A DNA stretch of 64,000 bases from Owenia fusiformis (Eukaryota > Annelida > Polychaeta > Sabellida > Oweniidae): assembly GCA_903813345.2 (NCBI GenBank), contig CAIIXF020000005.1, positions 5,983,375 through 6,047,374 of the forward strand, in the 5' to 3' direction. The translations under genes were made by a program, and so were the position numbers. Shown piece after piece: positions 1 through 11,493 of this stretch (its first letter is position 1; the number at the start of each line of letters is the position of its first letter). Below the pieces are notes generated by a model. The model saw only the letters and a list, made by a program, of their open reading frames with translations. It did not search any database and was not told the origin of the DNA.

Positions 1-59
1 GCAGACCTAGATAAAACTATTAAAATAGGTAGGTTCTTCCATTTTACTCTTGCTATAGT

Positions 60-175
60 TACCAGAAGTGGTAACATGTTGTTATGGTTTCCAACTTTTT
101 GTGATAGCCATTGGCGTTGACATTTGGCATCTGTAACAAATGGTAGGGTGTGACATTTGCAATTTAATGCTTTTT
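60..175 (+). mobile_element. Degenerate copy of the ATGTCACCACC-family repeat
   Basis: Carries the family core: a block reading as 'GGTTTCCAACTTTTTGTG', then 'CATCTGTAACAAATGG', then GTGTGACATTT. The same order of blocks is seen at 8531-8632, 44732-44845 and, inverted, at 50160-50270. The ends are more decayed than in the other copies. Confidence 0.6.
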
Positions 176-204
176 GGCTCACACAGTGAGCCTATGGGAT
201 CGAC

Positions 205-556
205 CAGGCGTCCGTCCGTTGGTCCGTCCGTCCGTCTGTTTTATCTTACCAATCATGACTTAAATATTAATATGGGTATTTCCTATAATTAATATATACT
301 GGATTTTAACTTACCAAATATGACTTCAATATTAATATGGGTTTAAACCTATAATAAATTAAATACTGGATATGACAAATAAATAAAATCAATTATAATC
401 TACCTATATGATGTAGATATCTAAATGTTGGTCTGAATTTATCTTTGTGGAAAGATTGTATGCTTCAGTTGCTCTTTAACAAAACATGTGGGACAGTGTA
501 TCTATATATTACAAGATGTCCGTCCGTCCGTCCGTTGGTCCGTCCGTCCGTCCGTC
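205..556. repeat. Two GTCC-type microsatellites
   Basis: Runs of the tetranucleotide GTCC/CGTC at about 209-238 and 518-556, each interrupted once by TTGG. The first follows a 'GGGATCGACCAGG' lead-in. The spacer holds two similar 'AATATTAATATGGGT' segments, so a larger unit may have been duplicated. Confidence 0.8.
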
Positions 557-1655
557 AACATTGGCCGCACAAATTGAAACTGCTATTCGGATTGAGTCAT
601 ATCCACATTCATTTTATGCATATCCATAATGCCTATTTGACCTATCATCGCCATTTCCCAAGTTCGCCCGGTTTTCGAGAAATTGCGGATTTTGACGTCA
701 AAAAGTCAAATTTTCTGTAAATACTAGACACTTTGTTGAAGTAGAACTTCCAAATAACTTTTAGTAGTTGCTGTATATGCAACTTATGTCTGCTGAAGAT
801 TTCAAAGCTCTTGGAATTACAGTTTTTGGTGTTTACTCAATAAAATTTGACAAAAAGTAGGACTTAGTCATTTTCAGGAAACTTTCTCATGTATAAAGTC
901 AATGGCAGGTTTTGTGATTGACAAGTTTCTCAAAGTTTGCCTTATACTTGATCATTTCTTGCAATGAATTACATCATTACTAGATTTAAGCATTCCCTAC
1001 ATATTGCTCAATATACATGTATGTCAACATCAAATTTTTACAGTTTTTGAGATATTTGACGTCAAAAAACAGTAAAAATAAGTTATTTTTCAACTTGCTT
1101 CAATTTGACCAAATTTTTTTTTGAAAATCATCTACAAGTTGCCAGGAGCTCAAATCTGACATTAGTTTTAGGATTTGACCTTTACTTGACCTTCAGTGAC
1201 CTTCGAAAGGTCAAAAAAGTTGATTTTTCAAATTGATTTTTGGATTCAAATTTTGGTCATCTTAATCACAAAAGACCTTACTGAGCTCTGAATAAGTAAA
1301 ATTTTCAAGGTCAAAGTTCATCAAACTAGGTCACACAACTGTGCTATCAAAGTTTATTTCTCAAAGTTCAAGACTACAAATCCAAACCAATATTTTTGTC
1401 AGGATATACATTCCTCTGAAGGTTCCAAACTGTGTGAGCACAGGACCGTGGGTCCTATTTTTGAGTGAAAATGAGTGAATTTGAAACTTTACAAATAAGT
1501 GATTTATCATTGAAATCAATGGAAATGAGAACCTGACTAATGAGAACCTGATTTCCACATATCTTGAATTGGTTGTTATATTCGTTTGTTGTTTTTCAAT
1601 TTATGATCTGTACTGTTAATCACTTTGTTAAAATTATTTGTATTATTAATTCTAG

Positions 1656-3157
1656 TGTTGGATTCTAAGTGTGACTACCCTGCTGCCTGTAATGCCATGG
1701 AGACACTCCTTGTACATAGACGTCACATTGGAACTCAGTTCATGGACCGCATAATTGATTCCTTGAAACAAGAAAATGTAAGAGGATCTAACATAACTTC
1801 TGTGCTCATCACATGCATAATATTAAGGATTTTGATATTAGGGGCTTGTAGAAATAATTGTAACTATGATTTTTGTAGAAATAATTGTAATTATTAATGA
1901 GAAATTAGAATCTGGACTCATTAAAGTTAAATATGATGTATATCATTATGATTCACAAAATTATGAATATGTTTAAACCTTTTGTTCAGATTCAGATTCA
2001 GTTTTTGTAAATTCAGAAAGAGAAATTGATCCCTATTACTGGAAATGGACTACTCTTGGTTCTTTTAGCCAAATGAAATATTGAAATAATCTCATATTCA
2101 GTCATACAGTGAATAAATATTATTTTACAACAGAATGGATTCTACTTCTGAACTACTGGTACATGTATACTCATACTAATAATATAATTCCAGATAAAGG
2201 TCCATGCTGGTCCAAAACTTGCCAACATTTTGAGGTTTACGTCTAGTCCCGCAAAGTCCCTAAAGACAGAGTATGGAGGCCTGGAATGTACAATTGAGAT
2301 TGTTGACAACATTGGGGAGGCCATCAACCACATACACAAATATGGAAGCTCCCATACAGATGTTATCGTCACTGAAAATGGTAATAATACAGTAAAGGTT
2401 GTCAAAGAGCATGCCTCTTTCTAATAATCATATTGTTCACCAATGAAGAGTAATGATTTCCAAAATTAATACTTTCTCCGATTCAGAATAAGCATAAATT
2501 CATTGAATTTCTAATTTCAACAAGTATTGCTAATAATGCAATAACTTATTGCTGCATTCTTCAAGAATGTTCATTGAATGACTTCAAATGGAATATCAAC
2601 ATAGAGAAAGGTTGCATTCTCTTTGATTCCTTTTAATAAATGTACAATAGACCTTCATCCGGACATCATGCAAAAATGCTTAATTTCATTCACTTAAGGT
2701 ATCAGAGCATTCTCTAGTTCTTAGGATTAACAATAGTGAAGACCAAGAAATAACTTTCTTCTGTAGATTTTCAAGATTTTGGTATTATAATTGATATCAT
2801 AAATAATAATTTTGCTTTCCTTTGCTTGCAGAAGATGCAGCTGAGTTCTTCTTGCGTTCAGTCGACAGTGCTTGCGTTTTTCGAAATGCTAGCTCCAGGT
2901 TTTCAGATGGATACCGCTTTGGACTAGGCGCTGAGGTTGGAATTAGTACCTCACGTATTCATGCACGTGGTCCAGTCGGAGTTGAGGGACTACTTACTAC
3001 AAAATGGATTCTTAGAGGAACAAATGACAGTGCAGCGGAGTTTGCTGATGGAACCAAGACATTTGTACATGAACCCATTGTAAAAAATGGTGTCAAAGAA
3101 CTGGAGAAGGCAAAAGGGAGATTGGAAGGAAAATTAAAAAAAGTTGCCCAGCAGTGA
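1656..3157 (+). CDS. ALDH18A1: Delta-1-pyrroline-5-carboxylate synthase, last three exons (partial gene)
   Basis: C-terminal 210 residues of bifunctional P5CS, the mitochondrial enzyme that turns glutamate into P5C for proline and ornithine synthesis. Exons read 1656-1777, 2194-2380 and 2832-3157, with GT-AG introns and matching phases. This part belongs to the C-terminal gamma-glutamyl-phosphate reductase domain. Family landmarks are [13 protein letters not shown] (exon 1), [13 protein letters not shown] (exon 2), and DSACVF.NASSRF followed by [15 protein letters not shown] and HARGP.G.EGL (exon 3). The frame ends in a lysine-rich tail, KKVAQQ. The glutamate kinase domain and the front of the reductase lie left of the window. 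The gene is tail to tail with the dehydrogenase at 5148. Identification rests on remembered family sequence; confidence is high. Confidence 0.95.
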
Positions 3158-4120
3158 TTTAAGCTGTTAATTGGCATAATTGGCAATGTCCAAACTAGAA
3201 ACTGTTAATTCAGCATATATATTAAAATTATTCTTGTGATATATTTTATTTTTATTGCACTGTCAACAAAAAGTTTCATAATTTGTTAGTAAATATGCCT
3301 TTATTACAACTTGTATGGTTTGAAAGATGGCACTATTTGTACGATGTCATCTCCTCACTTATATGAATATCATTTGTACCTGGATTATAAGGTATATATG
3401 ATCAGAACAAGGGGCTTATAAAGTCCAGCTAAAGGGCCAGAACCCTGTTTGGAGGCCTTTGTAAATATTCTCTGATGACAAAAGTTCAAATCACCACATG
3501 CACAACTGTCATATTAATGCCCTTTGTGTTTCAATGGAATGAGCGCATTAAATCCTGTTAGAATTGAGCTTTTTCAAAGTCATTTAATTCTTTTTTTTTA
3601 ATTTTTGGTCACCTTTTATTGACTTGGCATCTTGTTCTTTATGCCAAGCAGAGACATATAAAACATCTCTCTGTGCCAAGTTAATACTTGTTGCAAGAAC
3701 CACTTGGGTGTTTTCAAGACTCTTGGTAAACCAGATGTGTTAGATAAGATCTTGGTGTGCCATTTTAAAATATGAAATATTTTTGCTCAGAATGACTTAC
3801 ATGTATATTAATATTTTGTATGTTAACTCACTCAGATAAAGTTCTCATTATATTTGATAGAAATGTGTGTTTACAGATTCATCAAAGAAAGTATTTTGCG
3901 GAAGTTTGTTGACATGAGTTTTTTCCATTAACAAGTGTGTCCAGTTGATGAGATATTAAACACTATGTATTCTTGTTATCACTTATTTGTGCCATAGTTA
4001 TGACAACATCAGCCTTTTATATGCAGTACTCTATATGGACTTATTAAATCATTGTAAATCACAAGCTCTTTGTATAAGAGCCTTGTGGAAGAATGAATAA
4101 ACATGTACAATGTTATATAA
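3158..4120 (+). other. Probable 3' UTR of P5CS with polyadenylation signal
   Basis: AT-rich sequence without coding potential follows the TGA stop. The most convincing AATAAA is at 4096-4101, shortly before a T-rich stretch. UTR extent is inferred from this signal only. Confidence 0.5.
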
Positions 4121-5147
4121 TTGTTTGGTTATTGTTTTCATGAACAGAATATCCACTCTCGAAGAGCTTCACATGTTAGAGGGAATTTCAATTAGATTTA
4201 TTAAGGCTGTAATATATTTTAAACTTAACTGATGATACAGTAGCAGCACATTTTGTACCAAGATAGTGTTCCACTTGTAGAGGTTTATTTTTCAAGAGGG
4301 GTTCAACTTAACACCTAACAAAATTTATTGAATGGCACTGTATATATATTCTGTAAAAAATGTTATTTAAAGTAAACTTATACCATTGTTCCCTCTCTCG
4401 CAATTACGCAAGGTCTCAGATTTCATATGTAAGTGGCGATACGGAAAAACCCGTCAGGCAGTATACACATTTTCCATCTGGATGAAAAACTTCTTTATGA
4501 AAAATTGTTCAAGTTGTATTTAACCTGTTAACAGATTTGGTTCAAGTTAGCAGTATATAAGCACTAAGTTGTCATTTTTCAAATTGGTTTTTAGGTTAAT
4601 ATTCCCCAGATATTTTCTGTGAAGGTATGGCTTAACAGTCTAGTGATTTGATTCAATGCTATGCATTTTTGGGCAAATGCCTCTATTAAACAAACTGTCA
4701 CTGATGTATTCAACTTCATAAAGAATTAAGAAATGATGAATTATAATGGCAAATGGATTCTAAACTATAGTGATCAAAGATTTCAACATTTTGAATGATA
4801 TACATGCAGTTTGGTTCTATAAAGTGGCTCTTATTTAACAATGTCTATACCTGGAAGCATCCTACACTCTCATTTGGCTATAGTATGTGGCCATTTTGAA
4901 AAATGGTAGTCAACTTTGCAAGTTATTTTTAGCCATAACTGGCAAAGCAGTGGAGCCATTTTGTCAACATTATACATGTAAATATGTTGAAGCATAACAC
5001 ATTTTCTTTTGACACCTAGTCTATAAGGCAGCCATATGAGAACTTTATATTTAAGTTCTTGTAAGCATGAAGCAGTCTCAGTTTGCTCGATAAGTTAGCC
5101 ATTTTGAATTTTTATAGAAGGATCAATATGTCATCAAGTCCAACAAA
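4121..5147. other. Intergenic sequence between convergent genes
   Basis: No exon, RNA gene or clear repeat seen. It separates the 3' end of P5CS from the stop codon of the minus-strand dehydrogenase and should include that gene's 3' UTR. Confidence 0.5.
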
Positions 5148-5954
5148 TTATTTTAGACCATTCTGTAGTGTGGCAACGTCAAGCCCTGTTAAGGTAACTC
5201 CGCCATCTTGGCCTATAATTGACCCGTTAAACATGGATGCATCGTCTGAGACCAAGAATGCCACTACCTTTGCCGTCTGCTCAACTGTCCCTAGTCTTCC
5301 AATAGGTGTCGCTTTCTCGAACATCAACCTAATGGCTTCACATGCTTCTGGATTGCCGTTGTACATACGTGGTATAAACTCAGTCGGAACATATCCTGGA
5401 TAAAATGCATTAACTCGTACATTCTCAGGCCCATACTCCAGCGCAGCACATTGAGTAAACATGTTCAAACCTGCCTTGCTTATGATGTAGAATGGTAAAA
5501 TAGTGGATGGCCTCGCCCCAAGGATTCCAGATATATTCAAAATGTTCCCATGGGATTTTTTTAACTCGGGGAAACAAAGCTGTGAAAGGTATATAGGTGC
5601 CCTCAGAAACACTTGATAGCTGGTGTCCATGAGTTTAATGTCACTTTTGAGTAGACTTTCAACAGATGCTCCACCTGCATTGTTTACAAGTACATCAATG
5701 CCTCCGAGTTCTTTAACTGCAGTTTTTACTATACGCTCCAATGTTACATCATCTTCGATGTCACCACGCACTGTTGGAAACTTTGCAGAAGGGTTCTTAA
5801 CCTTAACACACTCTTCAACTGTGGCCTTTATCGAATCCTCATTTCTTCCATGGATCAGCACATTGGCTCCACGTCTGGCAAATTCTATGGCAAATGCTCT
5901 TCCAAATCCACAACTTGATCCTGTGACAATTATGTTCTTTCCAGTAAAATTCAT
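5148..5954 (-). CDS. Intronless short-chain dehydrogenase/reductase (FabG-like)
   Basis: A 268-residue classical SDR, an NAD(P)H-dependent oxidoreductase with a Rossmann fold. Substrate unknown. Visible motifs: cofactor loop TGSSCGFG (11-18), NNAG (91-94), catalytic Ser in NISG (142), and YIISK with Tyr156 and Lys160. A PG motif follows at 186-187, and the C-terminal SDR segment (FNGSIIGQDGG) is intact. Length is normal for the family. The ATG at 5954 precedes the first beta strand directly, so there is no room for a signal peptide. Oddity: where classical SDRs have the tetrad Asn (usual context V-N-L/V-R), this protein reads VFLRAP, with Phe116 in that place. Having no introns is common for animal SDRs of this type. 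A mobile element rich in CRE sites lies 0.5-1.1 kb upstream. Confidence 0.93.
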   Translation of the reverse strand: MNFTGKNIIVTGSSCGFGRAFAIEFARRGANVLIHGRNEDSIKATVEECVKVKNPSAKFPTVRGDIEDDVTLERIVKTAVKELGGIDVLVNNAGGASVESLLKSDIKLMDTSYQVFLRAPIYLSQLCFPELKKSHGNILNISGILGARPSTILPFYIISKAGLNMFTQCAALEYGPENVRVNAFYPGYVPTEFIPRMYNGNPEACEAIRLMFEKATPIGRLGTVEQTAKVVAFLVSDDASMFNGSIIGQDGGVTLTGLDVATLQNGLK

Positions 5955-6084
5955 CTTGGAAAATCTGTTATTTGTGATACATGTACCAAGCCAAATTACA
6001 GACCTGTCAACCTCATGAATTTTTACGGGAATCTACTGCAAAATTTTTGTTTTTCCGTAAAAATAATAGTGCCATATTCTCGGG

Positions 6085-6430
6085 CACAAAATTAAACAAC
6101 CACCAAAACACAACCAACTGTCAAACTAACACAACCCAATTGGGCACAACCGAATAATGAACCAACACAACCCAGCCAACAAAACCAAACTCAACACAAC
6201 CAATTGTTGAATTAACACAACACAATTAGGTACAACTTAACACCAAATCATAACACAATCAAGCACAAACAGATAAACGACCAACAAAACACAATTAACT
6301 GTCAATATAACACAACCAAAGTCGGGCACAACCCAATAATAAACCAACACAACACCACCAATAAAATCATAGTCAACACAACCAATTGTTGAATTAATAC
6401 AACATTATTAGCCACAACCCAACAACAAAC
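6085..6430. repeat. ACAACC-rich degenerate tandem repeat, period about 185 bp
   Basis: Almost G-free sequence built of ACACAACC/CCAAC words. Two larger units align: about 6140-6238 and 6325-6421, both containing 'CAACACAACCAATTGTTGAA'. It is a low-complexity satellite-like stretch next to the mobile element at 6438. Confidence 0.75.
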
Positions 6431-6437
6431 CATCATA

Positions 6438-7087
6438 ACATGCTCTGTAAAATTCCAGTAATCTGATTGGTTGATTACCGTGTGAGTTTTCCCGTCTCAC
6501 ACGGCCGTCTCACACGTTACTAGAGGCAACCAGTGATGATCAATAGCAACGATGTGACGTCACTGATTATATCACTTCTAGATAAGGAAAACAATATGAC
6601 GTCATAATATTTCACAAACAAGTACGAATACAACGGTATGACGTCATATTGTTTCAAAGCGAAATCAAAAATTATAGTAGTTACCAGAAGTACTGAACAC
6701 AATCATAACTGACCAAATCAAAATGCTTCAAAATTCCTAGACATGTGATAAAATCGTCATCACACGTTTCAGCTTATGTGATACAGGAAATATTCCACTC
6801 GGGTAACAATGTATCACCACTCAAGCTTCGCTTTCGTGGATGATACAATATTACCTTTCGTGGAATATTTCCTGTATCACATGCTGAAACGTGTGATAAC
6901 TGATATTATCACATGCTCTGTAAAATTCCAGTAATCTGATTGGTTGATTACCGTGTGAGTTTTCCCGTCTCACACGGCCGTCTCACACGTTACTAGAGGC
7001 AACCAGTGATGATCGATAGCAACGATGTGACGTCACTGATTATATCACTTCTAGCTAAGGAAAGCAATATGACGTCATACTATTTCA
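6438..7087. mobile_element. Composite MITE: 177-bp direct repeats around a hairpin, with five TGACGTCA sites
   Basis: Two nearly identical direct repeats (6438-6614 and 6911-7087, starting ACATGCTCTGTAAAATTCC) flank an imperfect inverted repeat. The inverted-repeat arms are about 6745-6815 and 6835-6910, each with GATACAGGAAATATTCCAC. Perfect CRE palindromes TGACGTCA lie at 6555, 6597, 6639, 7028 and 7070. No transposase frame is seen. The two direct copies differ at only a few positions, so the duplication looks recent. Confidence 0.75.
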
Positions 7088-7680
7088 CACCCAATACAAC
7101 AGATATTAACCACCAACAAAGTTACATGGATATACCATTTTATGAAGAATCTACCAGAAAAACTACTGTTTTTTGGAAAAAAAGACAAGTCTCGGTTTGG
7201 AGAACAGACTACTGGGCTAATAATTTTTTTAAGGAAAATATTTAGAACTATCACCCGACTTAAATTATTGCAAAAACTATGTTTTTTAAAATCTACTGCA
7301 CAAAATTATACTGCAGAAATTTTAAAAAAATACTGGAAAACTACTAGATTATGGAAAAATCGACCACTAAAGTACAGCGCAGTTTAAAAAATTCATTTTA
7401 GGTTGGCAGGTCTCTGTTATCTGGGATCTGATATGTGCATCAAGTCATCAAAACTTCACTGTACTTGATTACTGACATTTCAAATTTATTAAAGCTAAAA
7501 ACTGGTGTTAAATGTCACTTTAGTTGGTTCACCTTGGTAATTTCAATAGAGTTTACTATGTCCTCATATGCCCTCTGCCTGTGTTAACCTCATAAATATA
7601 TGTATAAATACAAATCTTCATAAAACACCTAGTTAAAAGGTCCAAACAAGTTATCTTTTGGCATAACATTAACATGACAA
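7088..7680. other. Non-coding sequence, no gene seen
   Basis: Short frames here (for example 7142-7387) lack any recognisable domain and are lysine-rich translations of A-rich DNA. Nothing else is seen before the next repeat copy. Confidence 0.45.
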
Positions 7681-8078
7681 AATGTCACCACCTTAGTTGA
7701 AGCAAGATAAAAAATACCCTTTTGACCTTGAGGAGGTCATAAAAGGTCAAATCTATTTTGACCTTGAGACTTGAAATGTTGAGAACTTGTAGATGATTTT
7801 GAAAAAAAAATATGGTTAATTTGAATTAAGTTGAAGAAAGACCTTTTTTGAAAAGGTCATTGAAGGTCAAATCTTAAATATAAAGTCAGATTTGAACTTC
7901 TGAAAACGTAGATGATTTTGAAAACAATTGAAGTCAATCTGTATAGTATTTGATAAATTAATGGAAGTTGTAAGAATTTGTTACAGATGCCGTCCGCTGA
8001 TCGCCAACCACCAACTGCTGACCGCCGTAAAAAAAACAAGACCATAATAATATGTCACGACTTTTTGGTGGTGACATA
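7681..8078 (-). mobile_element. Long copy of the ATGTCACCACC repeat family
   Basis: Bounded by ATGTCACCACC at the left and its inverse GGTGGTGACAT at 8067-8077. The interior holds several AGGTCA/TGACCT words and a 'GAACTTGTAGATGATTTTGA' block that is repeated within the copy. The block is shared with 13953-14294 and, inverted, with about 1090-1335. A pseudo-coding frame at 7857-8045 is repeat sequence. Confidence 0.75.
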
Positions 8079-8530
8079 AAAACAGCAACTCAACACTGAG
8101 CAGAGAAACAAATTATATTTTTCATATTTTCCTCATCATGGATATTTCTTGATTGAGTAGTAGTGAAGTGATTCTTTTTGGCAAAAACTACACTAACATT
8201 GGTGAAGAGGTGTTCCAAGTTTAGTTTAGGCCATTTTGAAGAGATGGTTTAATCTATAAAGCAGTAATAAATTAACAATTTTCTTCAGTGTTTAAAAGTA
8301 TATGCAGAGAATTCAAATACTTGTCAAGTATTAATTAACAATGATGTAATTACATGTACTGTATGTCGTGCATCACAGCACTTGTTTCTAATTTTAAAGA
8401 CTTTAACATAATTCTAAAAAAAATAGTAAAACATATTGAAGTTATGAATATGATCATACTAACTTTTTAAGGAAGAGTAATGTAGGTAAATATGTAGGGG
8501 AGGAAGGGACAAGTACACAGTAAATGTTTT

Positions 8531-8632
8531 TATGTCACCACCAGATGTGGATGGTACTCCTGTCCATAGTTGGTGTTCGGCATCTGTTTCAAATGGTGGT
8601 GACATTTTGCATGTTAATGCCTTTTTGGTTTT
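8531..8632 (+). mobile_element. Short copy of the ATGTCACCACC repeat family
   Basis: Starts ATGTCACCACC and reaches the inverse GGTGGTGACAT near 8597-8607, then the family tail TTTTGCATGTTAATGCC. It lacks the AGGTCA-rich interior of the long copies, so it looks like an internal-deletion form. Confidence 0.75.
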
Positions 8633-8711
8633 GAAATCAACCAAATGTGATTTTCCAACCTTGTGTGATGTTCTTCATGTACATGCCAATCATTGTGGTG
8701 TTCTTCATCTA

Positions 8712-9642
8712 CAGGGTGGTCCAAAAAAGTTAACTTTTGCAACAGGCTATATTTCCCTTATTACAAGTAGGAATCCTTCCATATTTTCACATGTTGTAGA
8801 GGAAGGTTTAACATTTTTATTGGTACCATACATTCTTCGTAGTCTTGAAATTTGCAGAAATTATAAGCCCAAACCAAACATCACTGAAAATCAATAAAAT
8901 GTGAACTTCAACATTTGCAATTCTTCAACTCTTCAACAATCTTCCTTTAATTTTTTAGCTGCAATCTGAAAAAGCCAATGTTTGGTTTGTTTGGTTTTGA
9001 ATTCCGCACATTATGGTGTAAAAATTAGCATCTTGCCTCCGTTAGTTGCAAAGTTATTGTGATCCAAAGAAAACATCTTCCAGTGAAATTGCAGCATACC
9101 GCTATATGGTCTTAAAATGTCAATATCTTCATTAATCATGAACCAACTCTAATGAAATATGGCTCAAAACACTGAATATTCAATTTCCTTTTGATCTTTG
9201 TAAGATATTTATATGAAGGGCTTCTCAGATTTTAGGTCACAGGGGGTAACTTTGCCCCCCTCTAACCGTTTGTGTAGGTAACATACCCCTCAACTGATGA
9301 ATGGTTAAAACTGTTTCAAAATGATTAATGAAAGTGTGAAACATGTTTTCTGCCCAAATAGTGTCTCATTTGTCATATGGGATGGTTGAAACTTTATCTC
9401 TCACTGTAAGCTTTTTTAAGATCATCCAATGTTTTTCAACAATTTCCGTGAATCACATTGGTAAAATTTTGCATAATATCTAATTTTAGGCACGTTTGTT
9501 TAAGTTTTGTAATTTCTTCAAATTTCAAGACCGAGAATAAATAATGGCATCAACAAAAATTTACAAAATAAAAAAGCCAATTCATGCATGTATTCAGGAA
9601 AATAAAGCCTGTTGCAGGGGTTCACTTTTTTGGACCACCCTG
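8712..9642. mobile_element. Non-autonomous mariner-like element
   Basis: Terminal inverted repeats of about 33 bp: CAGGGTGGTCCAAAAAAGT at the left and its inverse, ending GGACCACCCTG, at the right. The left end follows TA, as expected for Tc1/mariner insertions; the right flank reads TG, one base off a TA duplication. The 931-bp interior has no intact transposase frame. Assignment to the mariner group rests on the terminus sequence and TA target. Confidence 0.7.
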
Positions 9643-9844
9643 TGGCTTGTACATTGACAGTGTCACTATCAACAATAAGACTCAATTGACCAAACTTTCC
9701 ACAACTAAAAATAAAACATTTCATGGATGTGGGAACAAACCCAAATTGAATAACTAAGTCATATTTTATCACAAATTGTTAGATTGTTATGTTCCCAACA
9801 TTTCTTTTCTTAATAGCATCAGTTATAATCCTTTTACAATAAAT

Positions 9845-9937
9845 AATCAAGTCACTTCCTTATATGGAGCAATATAATCAAGTCACTTCCTTATATGGAG
9901 CAATATAATCAAGTCACTTCCTTATATGGAGCAATAT
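9845..9937. repeat. Three exact 31-bp tandem units
   Basis: The unit AATCAAGTCACTTCC... ending GGAGCAATAT is repeated three times without visible change, indicating a young duplication. Confidence 0.9.
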
Positions 9938-11493
9938 ACAGTAGAGTAACGCATTTGAGTTAAGAGTACAAAGCAACAATGCATTTATTCCAAAATTATT
10001 AAGTACAAATTATTACAGAAATGAAGTAATATATTCTGTGATTTTTGCAGTATTGCAAGAAAGGCATTTATAATTTAAACAAACATTATATATATATTGC
10101 AGTCACGATCACATTTTAGAAGTACTTTTAATATCAACAGTAATGTGTGAAAATGTTTCCCTGAACAACTGAATGTACTGGGTATGTGATGACTGATGAG
10201 CCTATTGGCTTTTCGAATGGAATACATTACACATTTCTGCTCCTGAACAGACTACAGCTGAAATAGTGTAACTTGAGTTAATTTGATTCTTTTTAATTTT
10301 CGTGTTTTGCAGTTATTTAATTTGGCAGATTTGGTCCAAGATCAATTTACGACATTTATGAATAGTAGAATTTTATATGTTATTGATTTCAATACTAACC
10401 ATCACATCAATGATATGATCCTTTGTTTCTCCGACCTTTAAGGCAACAAATACTTAGCTTTATTGCGTTGTGTTTTTCTTAAAATTGTTTCACAGGGATT
10501 TTTTTAAAGTTTTTAGAAGATGGCAACATATTAAGTGGTGGATTTAAATTGTTCAAATAAATCTGGGTGCTGTTTCAACCCAAGCTACAGTATAACATTT
10601 TGTTCATCTCAGTCATTGGATTAACATGATATACAACAGCCCACATGTGATATGTTGATAGTTTCTGTTTTTGGCGGTCACATTTGACTAAATGCCATAT
10701 ACTTATTTGCAACCAATACAAAATCATTTTTTGGTGGATATTTGATGAATATATTCATTGATTGAACTGCTGGCTGATCTTTCAATCATTTAGAAAGGCA
10801 AGAATGGTGTTTGAACAATAATCCTAGTTCAAACCAATTATTGAAATTATTCAAAATTGCACATCAAATTATGCACGCACCCAGAGCACCCCTACAAATC
10901 ACACATCTCTTAATCTTTTTTTACAACATGAACTCTTAAATAAATAGGACTATACAAATGTAACAAATATGAACATCATACACTACATCTGAAATAGAAG
11001 CATAGCAGCTTCAAGCTTCTCCACTTTTCATACAAACTGTACATAGACTACTTTTGAAATTAAAGCTTTAGCAATTAGACATCACAGCCATTTAAAGGGG
11101 CAACAAGGCCTGTAGAGAGAATGGCCCCTCTGCACTAATTGTTGCACCTTTAATTTAATTCCTTGAGGAACCAGTATGAAATCAGCTAAAAATCACCTCC
11201 AATTTAATTGCTACTAGCAATGTACATAATACAAAAGATCCTTAGCTTTACTGTATAATTTTGGCTTTATAAGATGTCATGGATATGCAACTTAGTGTAC
11301 ATCAGCATGATTGTCAGATTGTACATTAGTCCGAGTAATTCCAGTCAAAGCTTTGGACTGAGCGTAAGACTTTTTCACCCTTTTACACCCCCTAGGTACA
11401 ATCTTGACAGCATAACACACAGCCTGTATATTTGGGAGAACACCATACTCAGAACACCAACTGACTGTAATTATTCAGGGGTAAACATGTACA
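9938..11493. other. Non-coding sequence downstream of Abraxas
   Basis: No exon or RNA gene seen. On the minus strand it must contain the 3' UTR of the Abraxas gene, whose stop codon is at 11494-11496. The frame at 11274-11639 is antisense to that gene and is rejected. Confidence 0.5.

Larger units (their letters stand above)
1..1655. other. Repeat-rich intron sequence upstream of the P5CS exons
   Basis: No coding exon was recognised here. The stretch should be an intron of the P5CS gene, because the exon at 1656 opens in mid-codon after a good acceptor (TTCTAG). It contains a copy of the ATGTCACCACC repeat family (about 60-175), two GTCC-type microsatellites, and an AGGTCA/TGACCT-rich block (about 1090-1335). 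The same block, inverted, lies inside the longer family copies at 7681-8078 and 13953-14294. The 91-aa frame at 445-720 is translated microsatellite. Confidence 0.6.

Noticed and set aside
5083-6018. Plus-strand frames of 106 and 131 aa
   Set aside because: Antisense shadows of the intact short-chain dehydrogenase.
8532-8897. 121-aa plus-strand frame
   Set aside because: Runs from a MITE copy into the end of the mariner-like element; not a protein gene.
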